Source: Oncomelania hupensis (taxonomy: Eukaryota > Mollusca > Gastropoda > Littorinimorpha > Pomatiopsidae). Taken from it: a DNA stretch of 64,000 nucleotides. The translations under genes and the position numbers were made by a program. Under the pieces are notes generated by a model that saw only the letters and a program-made list of their open reading frames with translations, had not been told where the DNA came from and made no database searches. Shown here in pieces: positions 34,207-44,900 of this stretch (position 1 is the stretch's first letter; each line of letters begins with the position of its first letter). The DNA lies in the NCBI GenBank assembly GCA_036898135.1, contig CM072519.1, forward strand, positions 68,379,340-68,443,339. The letters run 5' to 3'.

Positions 34207-34440
34207 CTATAATTTCTTTGGTACATTGGCAATGATGGGCTTAGGCCTAGCTTTGAACAAGATCTTTCTCGTGATGAGTGCCTCAACTAGGTATTCTGTT
34301 TTTCTGGTGGTTTTTTCTCCGTCTTGGTCCATGGTATGGGTATCTCCGATGATGTTCTTGGTGAGAACAGCAAATGGTTTCTCCAGCTCTATCACTTTCC
34401 CATGAAGAATGTGGTGGCCGATTATAAACACAGGTTCGTC
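34207..34440 (-). CDS. CHTF8: CHTF8 exon 3
   Basis: Acceptor ATTACTTCAG. Encodes [16 protein letters not shown] through VPKKL, stop TAG at 34209-34207. Confidence 0.95.
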   Translation of the reverse strand, partial: DEPVFIIGHHILHGKVIELEKPFAVLTKNIIGDTHTMDQDGEKTTRKTEYLVEALITRKILFKARPKPIIANVPKKL

Positions 34441-37400
34441 CTGAAGTAATACATAAAATATAATAATTTATTAACATGGAAATCAGATATTAAGATAATA
34501 AATAAGGAAACACTGTTTGTGCTAAAATCAAATTGCAATTAATTATCATAAAAGCTTGGCCACATTAATTAATGATCCCTAACTGGACAAGCTGGTGCTT
34601 CAATCTTTACCGGAGCCTAGTGGCAAATGGTCTACTGAATGCATTAATTTAATTTATAAAGAATGTTAAAAACTTTGTTTAAGTACAACTCACGTCATTA
34701 GTAAAGTGAAGATCACCAATAAGTTTCCCGCTTAGCGGCACTGGCTGTCGTGTTTCTAATTCTCCTTGCATTTCTAACATGACCCATTCTATACACTGCT
34801 TGTCTGGATTTGGGCTGCAAAAGATGCACACATGTTTAAACAAAACAAACAAAAACATTCCCATACCCTCACAGTCACATACACACACTGTCACTATGAC
34901 AGACTTATATCAGTGCTTGACCCTGAATAATACACAGGCCCAAGAAGAAAAAGAAGTTGAATAAAAATGAGCACAATGATTCTGAATGTTTTTTTGATAG
35001 TCTAACAATGAGGGATGGCATGATACCTGATGAGTGGAAGGAAGTAGAGGTTAAACCAATACTATAAGAAAGGTGACAAAAGTTCTCCGGGTAATTATCG
35101 ACCTGTTAGCCTCACCTCGGTTGTCTTAAAAAGGTGTTTGAGAAATTTGTTAGAGGTGCACTGTTCTCTTACTTTGTCGAGAATGGCCTTCTACATGATG
35201 ACCAGTTTGGCTTTTCCAGGGGTAGGTCATATGTCACTCAGTTGTTGGTGACAATAAATGACTGGATCGATGTCCTCCTTAGATGAAGGTCATCCAATCG
35301 ATGCTGTATATCTTGATCTTAGGAAGGCATTCGATACTGTTCCACATCTCAGACTCTTACAGAAACTAAACGGTTATGGCATAAGTGGCAGCCCACTTGC
35401 ATGGATAAGGAGTTTCCTGACTGACAGGACCCAGTACGTGACTGTTAACGGTAACAGTTCTGACAAAATAAGTGTTACAAGCGGTGTCCCTCAGGGGAGC
35501 GTGTTGGGGCCGACATTATATATTTTATAAATGACATGCCAGAAAAGATAGAGTGTGACATAAAGATATTTGCTGATGACACAAAGGCATAGTTGATGAA
35601 AGTGGTGAGTCTAAGGAGAGAATGCAGCAATGCATTGACAAGTTGGTTGAAAGGACGGAAACATGGTTACTTAAATTTAACAGTGAAAAATTGAAGGTGT
35701 TGCATCTGGGCAAAAATAATCTCCAGATGATGGTAAAGAAAGGTGTAAGATTGAGACGAGAAGTGCCGAGAGGGATCTTGGAGTGATAGTGGATACAGAG
35801 CTCAGCTTTGTGAATCACATTGAGAGTACTGTTAAGAAAGCCAACAAAATATCAGCCCTGCTTGTAAGAACTTAGTATAAGTAATAAATCGAAGGATGTA
35901 ATGGTCCCCCTCTTTAAGGCTCTTATACGTCCCATTTTGGAGTATGCTAACCCCGTCTGGTGCCCATATTTGAGGAGGCATGTTGACTTGATCGGGGGTG
36001 TCCAGCACAGATTCACCAGGAAGATATATGGAATGTCAGGACTCTCCTACGAGGATACTGAACTCACTGAGGTTACCCAGTTTAGAGTATAGGAGAGAGC
36101 GGGGTGATTTAATCGAAACTTTTAAAATTGTGCACAATTTGTATGATCCTTTAACCACTGGTTCTCTTTTAAATTTTAATGACGTTGGTTTAACACGAGG
36201 TCACAAATTTAAACTAACTAAAACTTTTAATAATACTCGGAAATTTAATAAATATTTTACTAATAGAGTAACCATGGAATAACCTGACTGCCGAGGCTGT
36301 GGATGCTGGATCACTTAATGTGTTCAAGAATAGTCTGGACAAGTTATTTAAGGATAGCATCTACTCCACCAAATTGGAGTCTAAAAAATTATAAATTGGT
36401 AGGCACTGAGGCCAGGGGTTTGGGGCTTGAGACCCTTATCAAGATCTATACTGCTCAAAACAATTGAAGAGCCACCTTTGTTTTTTGGTCACTTATGAAC
36501 TTGGTAAAATATCGAAGTATTTTGAATTGTTCAAAATATCTTTTTGGTCTGTTTGCATGCAGCATTGAAGAGTCAACGTGAAAGTGAAAAAAAATGAGTT
36601 GAATTTGTTGTCAGCAACCTTCTTTTATCAGGTAAATTAGCACTTCAGGCACGTGAAAAATGCTGCCAGTTTAAGCGTTTCCATATGAATTAGCAGAAAT
36701 AATGGACAAAAACCCTGCTTTGCACAGTAAAGCCATGCCAGTAGAGAACACAAATCAGTGATTGTCGTCAGTGTAATGGGTATAAATGTTACAATTTTTC
36801 CAACTTGGTTAACCATGCCCCCAAGGCGACGTCTGAGTGAAGCAGACCGGGGTCGGGCTCTTGCCTGGCTTGAAGAAGGTGTTGGAGTGCGAGAGACTGG
36901 CCGCCGACTAGGAGTACACCATGCAGTCATACAAAGGCTGAGAAATCGTTTCAACGACACGGGAACGACCGCCGAACGAGAAAGGCCTGGACGTCCTCGA
37001 TGCACCACCAGACAGCAGGACAGATATCTGGTTGTGTACGCCCTACGGGAAAGAAGAGCCACTGCCAACAACCTCTGGGGCCAGCTGCGTGTAGCCGCTA
37101 ACATTACTGTTTCAGACCAGACAGTACGGAACCGCCTGAGAGAAGCGAACCACCGCGCCAGACATTCAGCAGTACGACCAATCCTGACGCCTGCCCACCG
37201 CGCAGCGCGCCTGGCATGGGCCAGGGCTCACGTGGGGTGGACCAGACAGCAGTGGGCGGCGGTCCTCTTTTCTGACGAATCGCGCTTCACTAGGTCATCA
37301 TGACGGCAGAAATCGGGTTTGGAGGCGAGAAGGCGAGCGCTACCACGACGCGACTGTTATGGAGCGCGACAGATACGGTGGAGGGTCCATCATGGTGTGG

Positions 37401-38651
37401 GGTGGAATGGGAAGGGCCCACAGAACACCTCTTCACAGAGTTGAGGGCAACCTGACTGGCGTCGGCTACAGGGACAACATCCTGGAGCCCATCGTCATCC
37501 CCGCTTTGCAAGCCATGGGCGCCGGCGCCATCTTCCAGAATGACAATGCGCGGCCGCACCGAGCCAGGGTGGTTAACGAGTTCCTCCAGCAGCAGAGGGT
37601 CAACCGCCTGCAGTGGCCAGCATGCTCACCTGACCTCAACCCAGTAGAGCACCTCTGGGACGAGATGGGCCGCCGAGTTCGGGCAAACCATCCCCCAGCC
37701 TTGAACCTGGATCACCTCTTCGGGATGCTCGAACAAGAGTGGCACAACATCCCTCAAATGACTCTGAGAAGGCTTGGGGAGTCCATGAGACAAAGATGCC
37801 TGGATTGCATTCGAGCACACGGTGGACACACGCAATATTGACTGTTTTCTTCATTATCCAAATGTATAGAATTGTGAAAACTGGGGTTATTTGTTTTAAG
37901 CCCAAAAAAGATGTAAATGAAATGATTTTTTCTTTTTCATTTTAGTAATGTAATGTTGTTCAATAATAAATGTTTCCATCTAAACCATTTTTTGCAAGTT
38001 GTTTTGTTCCGGTAAGTTATACATTTAATTTATTCCTCTGGCTCTTCAATTGTTTTGAGCAGTATATTATGAGGGCCAAAGCCAAGTTGAAGTCTCCTCT
38101 CTGAAAATCCTTATCGGGAAGAGAGGGGACTATAAACTGATTAAAAAAAAAAAAAAAAAAAAAAAAAGGCAAAGGCTTTTTAGCATGCATGCCGAACTAT
38201 GCTATGCTAATGCTCAATCTATTCAAGGTACAGTGAAATTTTTGGACTTATTTATTTATTTACTTAATCTTCTTCTTCTTCTTCTTCTTCTTCCGTTGGG
38301 GGCTGCCACCCTCAGCTTATTGAGGACTCTGCAGCCAAATGCTGGGTATGTTCTTGTTACCGGCACTCACCCGTCTAGGACATGAGCGTCAGGATCTTTA
38401 AAGTCCGTTATGATGGAGTGCATGCGACACAGACTAGACCTCGGTTTATACTCTCATCCGAAGGAGTAGGAAACGGGAGTAAAGTGTCTTTCCCAGGGAC
38501 ACAACACAATGGCCCGGACAAGGCTAAGCGCTTTTCCAGCTTAAGAGCTGCTCAAGGCGCTGGCCGATACAGGATCTAACTCAAGACTGCGTGTAATTTA
38601 CTTGAAAAAGTAAAACAGGCACACTTACATCTTTACAGCTATTTGCACCAT
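34207..38651 (-). CDS. CHTF8: CHTF8, Ctf8 subunit of the alternative RFC clamp loader, three exons
   Basis: Ctf8 joins Dcc1 and Ctf18 to form the alternative RFC that loads PCNA during replication and supports sister-chromatid cohesion in the nucleus. Minus-strand coding exons are 38651-38629, 34814-34694 and 34440-34207; phases 2 and 0 fit, giving 125 residues (human 121). It starts [19 protein letters not shown]. Key matches are [29 protein letters not shown] and [14 protein letters not shown] at the C-terminus. Intron 1 (34815-38628) contains a CR1-like LINE, a mariner element and a SINE. The gene is divergent from PSMG2. Confidence 0.94.
34694..34814 (-). CDS. CHTF8: CHTF8 exon 2
   Basis: Acceptor CTTTTGCAG, donor GTGAGT. 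Encodes [20 protein letters not shown] and onward to HFTND. Confidence 0.93.
36449..38064 (+). mobile_element. Tc1/mariner element, 1.6 kb
   Basis: Inverted ends TACTGCTCAAAACAATTGAA on both sides, inserted at a TA (36447-36448 and 38065-38066). The empty site is recoverable from the sister LINE copy at 15085. It encodes one transposase broken by a frameshift. Confidence 0.92.
36815..37841 (+). pseudogene. Tc1-like DD34E transposase with one frameshift
   Basis: The N-terminal half (36815-37303) has a paired helix-turn-helix DNA-binding region and GRPRCTT. The catalytic half (37304-37841) is in another frame. The triad is visible: D in LFSDESRF, D in FQNDNARPH, and E in LNPVEHLW, with 34 residues between the last two. 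A one-base change near 37290 separates the first Asp from the rest, so this copy cannot make a whole enzyme. Confidence 0.9.
38084..38167 (+). mobile_element. A-tailed short insert in LINE tail
   Basis: About 60 bp ending in a run of A (38142-38167) interrupts the GGGCCAAAGGC tail sequence of the CR1-like copy. GGCCAAAG / GGCAAAGG on its flanks may be a target duplication. Possibly a truncated SINE. Confidence 0.4.
38262..38590 (-). mobile_element. (CTT)n tract and rearranged SINE family A copy
   Basis: Contains CATGAGCGTCAGGATC, GGTTTATACTCTCATCC and CAATGGCCCGGACA as in the full copy at 16925, but the tRNA-like head is replaced by a piece of the SINE body (GCGCTGGCCGATACAGGATC). It lies 39 bp from the CHTF8 exon 1 donor. 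Confidence 0.7.
38629..38651 (-). CDS. CHTF8: CHTF8 exon 1
   Basis: ATG at 38651-38649, encoding MVQIAVK plus two bases, donor GTAAGT. Only 23 coding bases, hence invisible to ORF finding. Confidence 0.88.
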
Positions 38652-38924
38652 TTCTGCGAACTAATACCAACACAATCTTCGTAGAAAATGTCGTTCCCGC
38701 CTCCTTTCGCTTTCCAAAGACTACCTGAATGCAGAAAACTACGATTGTAAGTAGTGTCCCTTCCAGTTTCCTGCCAAAAGATGAAAGTTTCTTGACAGTA
38801 GATGCTTGTCCACAAAATGGCAGCCTCCTGGTGTAAACAATGACACGCTTTTTTTAAAACTTGTTGGCAAGAAATCGACTTATGTTTGCATTTTTTTATG
38901 TACAGATTGTGAAAACTAAGAACC
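38652..38924. promoter_or_regulatory. Probable bidirectional promoter of CHTF8 and PSMG2
   Basis: The two start codons point away from each other, with 273 bp between them. No TATA box or CpG-rich stretch stands out. The space must contain both 5' UTRs and the shared promoter if neither gene has an additional upstream exon. Confidence 0.6.
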
Positions 38925-38984
38925 ATGTTTGTTCCAATATCCAAGAACAAAGTCTACAATTGGCAGGAATACACACTTCTTGTG
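38925..38984 (+). CDS. PSMG2: PSMG2 exon 1
   Basis: ATG at 38925, encodes 20 residues starting MFVP and ending YTLLV, donor GTAAGT. Confidence 0.92.
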
Positions 38985-41900
38985 GTAAGTCAAAAATAAA
39001 TAGTTTTCAAGCCCAAGCTGTGAACAGTCTCGTCTTTCGTAGGCCTTAATTACATACTCTAAACATGCTTTGTTTAATTATCATTATACAGTGTCTGTTA
39101 TAGTGTTAAGCTTTTGTGGTCTTGATGCTGTGTAAGTTTCACTTATCACTTTTTTGTTTCAGCCTGTTGTATCAGTTGGAAACATTGGACAGCTGACCAC
39201 AGATCTGGTGATTTCAACACTCTGCATGGACCGCATCGGCTACATTTTGCATGATGCCATCACGCCAGCAGTCGGCAATAATCCGTTTGCTCATGCTGAT
39301 GCTGACAAAGCAACTTGCGAGCTAACAACTTGCGTTGAAGGTAATAGTTTAAACTGATTTCATCCTCATCATCAAGACGGTATCTGGACGTTTCAGCGGT
39401 GGGCACTTTCGGTGATACCGCGGCAACCGCCGAAACGTCCAATCTGCTTTTCCACCAAATCGTCCATATGATATGGGATAGTGTTCTTTATTTTGATATA
39501 CAAATATAAGCTGCAAATGATGACCCAAACAATATATCATTTTATTTATTTTTTAAAATTTCTTTATAATTATTTTAATATTTATTTTTTTATTTTGTGT
39601 GTGTGGGATATTACTGCTATTACATCAGATTGCATTGGACGATGCTTAATTTGCGAAATGGTATCGAGTGCTCATAGCCAAGTAGCAATGTATAAAATAC
39701 GGCACCACCGAAAAGTCCAGCCATTTAGCAATGTAGAAAATATAGTACCTCCAAAACGTCCAGCCAGCAATGTATAAAATATAGTACCGCCGAAAAGTCC
39801 AGCCATATAGCAATGTATAAAATATGGCACCGCCGAAATGTCTAGCCATGTATAATAATGTATATTATTATTACTGTGTATCAATTATAGTACACGTTAT
39901 AACTTTTATATTTAAAAAAAATCTCGACCGACGTTTTCTATTATTAAAAACAAAAGGCAGTTTTGAGGGTGTAATCATTGCCTGGAACTTAAAACAGTGA
40001 TAACACTTATTTATAAAATAGAGCTATAGACGGCACCACCGAATGGTCCAGACTAATGCAGAACCCTCTCGCCACCGAACCGTCCACCGCTGAATTATCC
40101 AGGGTGTGATGCTGATTCGTCTCGCCACCGAAATGTCCATAATTCATCAAGACAATATAACCAGTTTTGAAGTTCATGACACCGCACAAGCTATCTTAGA
40201 CTTTCAAGCAGATGTTGATGGCATAATTTATAAGTTCATAGTTTATATTCTGAACTGTATGAATTCAAACAGATTTACAATGAATGATTTTTATTTATTA
40301 TAAATATAATTTATATTTTGCAGTGTATGAAAGTGTCACAGCACAGATAATGGCTATTCAACAAAGGGCTCCCCTTATTAAGGTAAGATCAGTCTACTAT
40401 TTGAAGAAGAATATAATTTTACCTCAGTTAGCAACCTTTTTTATGCATAAGTGTGTGCACTTACAAGTTACATGATGCATGCAAGCAGCCGCATTGTTTT
40501 TTGCCATTTAATAAAATGATAAAAATTACATGTGACACGTGTTCTGTATTACATTTTGAGTGCTTGTTTTTGCTGTTGCTCCTGATCGTGTGCTATTATC
40601 ATCATTAGCATCAATATCCACACAGTCAATGGCGTCTTCATCATCACTATCATCACAATTAATAATGAATTATTATCTTTAACTTAATTTTGCAGGGTCG
40701 CGTGAAGTCATACATAAAGTTTCTGTCTGAATGGATCAAAGAGAAGAACTTTTACCAAGTTGTCATCGTTGGTAGCACGTTCGCACACGAACGACTTGAT
40801 TACCAGATGGAAGGGTGAGTTAGTTATAACATAAATAGTATGATAAGTGAGTGATTCTCCACTGTTGGTTACTAAGTGGGGTAGCTCACATTCACGTTCA
40901 ATAACAATTAAATAAACAATCTTCTTGGTACTTTATATCATTTACTGTATTCAGTATATGTTAAAGAAACACTGTTAGCAGAAAGAGGTTTTTTATTTGG
41001 GTATATGTATTTATAAATAAATAGAAATGCAAGTAAATTGAGTCAAAATGGCGGTAAAAATACGGAACGGCAACACCACCTCACTAAAACCTTGAACTGT
41101 TGCAAGAAACAGGCATGTTGATTTAATATTTTGCTTTAAAAACAAACATAAATGCTTTATTTTATTGTCCAATGTGATCTGCCAAGTGTAAATAACACTG
41201 CAATTTGTAAAAAAACGAACGTAAAGGTACCATAACGTGCGTGACAAGCGGTGTCACAACTGACGTAAAACTTTTTCCTAGTGTGTGCCTTCGAGCAGAC
41301 GAAAAAAATAAAATGTTAACAGTACAGACAAAGCAATTTGTATCAACAAGTAAATTGGTGCAAAATTTTTATATTTATCACCTCTCAATAATTTTGTGGG
41401 ACTGGTTTATATGTTGGGGTCACGATGATGCGCTACGTTATGTGGAAAATTCAAATCCAAAAATAAAATAAAAACAAACACTTTATCGATTGATTGCGAC
41501 TGTTTCTGGTTCCGGTTTTATTAACTACACGAGATTTAGTGACGTTTTATGTTGAATAATAAGCAGTCTTTGACGTAGAACACAAAACTTGTGGAAGTGT
41601 CACACTTTTTGCCAGTATTCAAACCGGATGCGCACGATACGACACGTGTTTTAAATATAGTGTTTGTAATCATTTGAGAGGTTTCCGATTGATTATGGGG
41701 AGCACAAATACAATTTATAACTTTATCATTAACTATAGATATCTTATCTTTGGGTGTGATTAAATTTAGTGTAAAATTCAGATTTTAATTTTATTCTTGG
41801 AATGTGTTGAAAAGCTTACACTTTACAACCAATTTCACGTGGCGTCACATGATGCGCTAGAGATCCCTCCTGTCGAATTAAGACTCCACTATCTTATTAA

Positions 41901-44900
41901 AAATAATTTTCTTGTGAGTTTCACGCTAAATTGAAGCCAAAATATTGTTTCTCTCCATTAAATGGTTTTAAAAACATGAAAGGTAGTTTGTCTCTTTTGC
42001 GTTAGTTGAGATTTTGGGGTCACATGTAATGTTGTTATGCTGAAACTAAAAATAACTATGCACACACCCCTTTAGGTACAATCTGTCCCAAACATTATAA
42101 CAGTGTCTTTAGTTGTATAATAACCATTCTTAGGCATTACTTTACGTCTAGGTCCAGAATTGCCTGTTTAAGATAAAATAACCTGTCTGGCGTAACAGCA
42201 TTACGGTGTCACATGATGCGCTCGAGATCCCTTCTGTTGAATTAAGACTCCACTGATTTATTAAAAATAATTTTCTTGTGAGTTTCACGCTAAATTGAAA
42301 CCAAAATATTGTTTCTCTCCATTAAATGTTTTAAAAACATGAAAGGTAGTTTGTCTCTTTTGTGTTAGTTGAGATTTTGGGGTCACATGTAATGTTGTTA
42401 CGCTGAAACTAAAAATAACTATGCACACACCCCTTTAGGTACAATCTGTCCCAAACATTATAACAGTGTCCTTAGTTGTATAATAACCATTCTTAGGCAT
42501 TACTTTACGTCTAGGTCCAGAATTGCCTGTTTAAGATAAAATAACCTGTCTGGCGTAACAGCATTACGGTGTCACATGATGCGCTCGAGATCCCTTCTGT
42601 TGAATTAAGACTCCACTGATTTATTAAAAATAATTTTCTTGTGAGTTTCACGCTAAATTGAAACCAAAATATTGTTTCTCTCCATTAAATGTTTTAAAAA
42701 CATGAAAGGTAGTTTGTCTCTTTTGTGTTAGTTGAGATTTTGGGGTCACATGTAATGTTGTTACGCTGAAACTAAAAATAACTATGCACACACCCCTTTA
42801 GGTACAATCTGTCCCAAACATTATAACAGTGTCCTTAGTTGTATAATAACCATTCTTAGGCATTACTTTACTTCTAGGTCCAGAATTGCCTGTTTAATAT
42901 AAAATATCCTGTCTGGCGTAACAGCATTACAGTGTCACAACTTTTTGCTCTGATTGTGCAAGACTGATTAAAATTGTTACATTCTATTGTCTATCACATG
43001 ATTCATGCTTCCTAAGACCTTTCACCACAGACATGTTAGATTCATGTGGTCATTCAAAATAGTGATGTAATAGCACTCTGGTGTCACACTGTCATGCAGT
43101 CACACATTCACAGCAATGATACTTTGGTCTTGATTTTCTTTTAAAGTACGCTTGCCACTGGTATTTTAAATACATTTCCATACACTACAGTATTCCAGCT
43201 TCTAACAAGCACATTAAAACAAGTTTTCGTGGATTTTGAAAATTTATACCATTTTCCTGGTTTTAGTCACCAACAGTGGAGAATCACTCAAGTGAATTCT
43301 GGATCTTCTTCTTCTTCTTCTTGGTAATGTGAGAAATCTGTTTCCAAATAAAAGTAACATGTTTTGGGGGCATTAAAGCTCTTGAAAGAGCATTGTCGGG
43401 AGTTTTTATATAATTTTAACAAAAAAAAGTGTGTGTGTGCTTGGAGGAGAGAGGGAGGATGAGGGGAGGGTGGAAAGAATTTTAATCAATAACAATACAT
43501 ATATCTTAATATACTATTATATACTATTAATACATAATTAATTAAAATTATATTACCTTAATTATAAACTAATTAATCATTTTACTTTTCACTCTAAGTC
43601 AACTACTGCTTTTCTAAAATATTTAATCTGTAATTTCTTAATTCTAACATATGTGGTCTTTTACTTTATCATATACTAACTGAAAACTAACTAACTAAAA
43701 AAAAGTAATCAAAATAAATTATTGATTAAAATTATTATAAAAATACATTCATATTAAAAACTAATTTTAAACTTTACTTTTCACTCTAAACTACTTCTGT
43801 CCTAAAACAATGTAATCTATAATTTCTTATTTTTAACACGTAAATGGAATCGTTTATTTTATCGTATATTATATAATTATAACTACAAAAAATGTGGTCA
43901 AAATATAATAAAATAATACTTTTGTACCTACTACTGGCATCCACCTCCCCAAACTCTATGTGCTCTGCCAGCTCTCCTCTATCGTCACCCCACACACTGT
44001 CAGTATAACTTTACCATGATATTCTTTCAGCTTTGTATTATTGATTTACTGCGCAAAAATGTTTAACTAGGATTTTGAGACATTTTTCTGAGTCTTAAAT
44101 TTGAACTGTTTGTTTAAATTACGTTGTGAACCTTAAACAAAAGAATAATAGTGACTCTAAGAAATGCATTGACGTTGTAGGGTCGTGAACTTTATTGGTT
44201 ATAATAATATTAATAATAATCATACCGGATGCTACCACACATTTTCTACAATGGAATTCAAAGCTCGGCGATCTGAAGAGATTGGTATTACAGAAGGCAG
44301 AAGAGAAATCAATTTTTATTTTTCAAATTTTGATGGACTGGATCCAATGCCATTATTAAAGGAAGGGAGGAAACCAGGGTACCCAGAGAAAACCCCTCGA
44401 TGACCTAAAAGGTCTTGTACCTATGTTACGTAAGTTGATCCCCTTCGGGGTTTGAACCACAGACCTTTGGCCTAGGAAGCCTATGCCCTATCAACTGTGC
44501 TACCAGATCACTGCCATGTGTCATGATATTTCATATGATGTCCCAAACAGCCAGTTGGCAAGGCTGTCAAAATACCAATTTCATGCCTTTCCATCTCAAC
44601 CCACCAAGATTGAAAGATAGGTAAGGTAAGGTGTTCCATAATTTTTCAGTCTTTGGGGAGAAAAGCTTTTGCTACCTCGCTTTTTTCTAGGCCAGCTTAA
44701 TGAGAGCAGTGCCTATCTCCTTTAGTGCTGCTTTACCTTCCCTGGTTGTAAACAGATCCAGCTACCCTTTCACAGCTTGGTGGACTGGAGTGTGTCATGC
44801 GCTTGTTTCACTCTTTTTGTATCCTGTGGCGGTGGCCTTCCAAGCATGATCACCCATCCAAGTACTAGCCCATCGCAACCTTGCTTAACATGAAACTTTG

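Larger units (their letters stand above)
34985..38210 (+). mobile_element. Second CR1-like LINE copy, 5'-truncated and decayed, carrying a mariner
   Basis: Closely follows the reverse transcriptase part of the 10910 element, from the [11 protein letters not shown] region to the ATGCT tail near 38205. Several indels and stops break the frame, for example near 35064, 35255, 35590 and 36050. The mariner at 36449 splits its 3' UTR, and an A-rich piece (38084-38167) splits the tail. Confidence 0.85.

Noticed and set aside
37290..37303. Intron in the mariner transposase
   Set aside because: A single-base slip between conserved catalytic blocks is simpler; no GT/AG pair fits.
41847..42935. CRISPR-like or centromeric array
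   Set aside because: Three 363-bp units enclosed by transposon inverted ends explain it.
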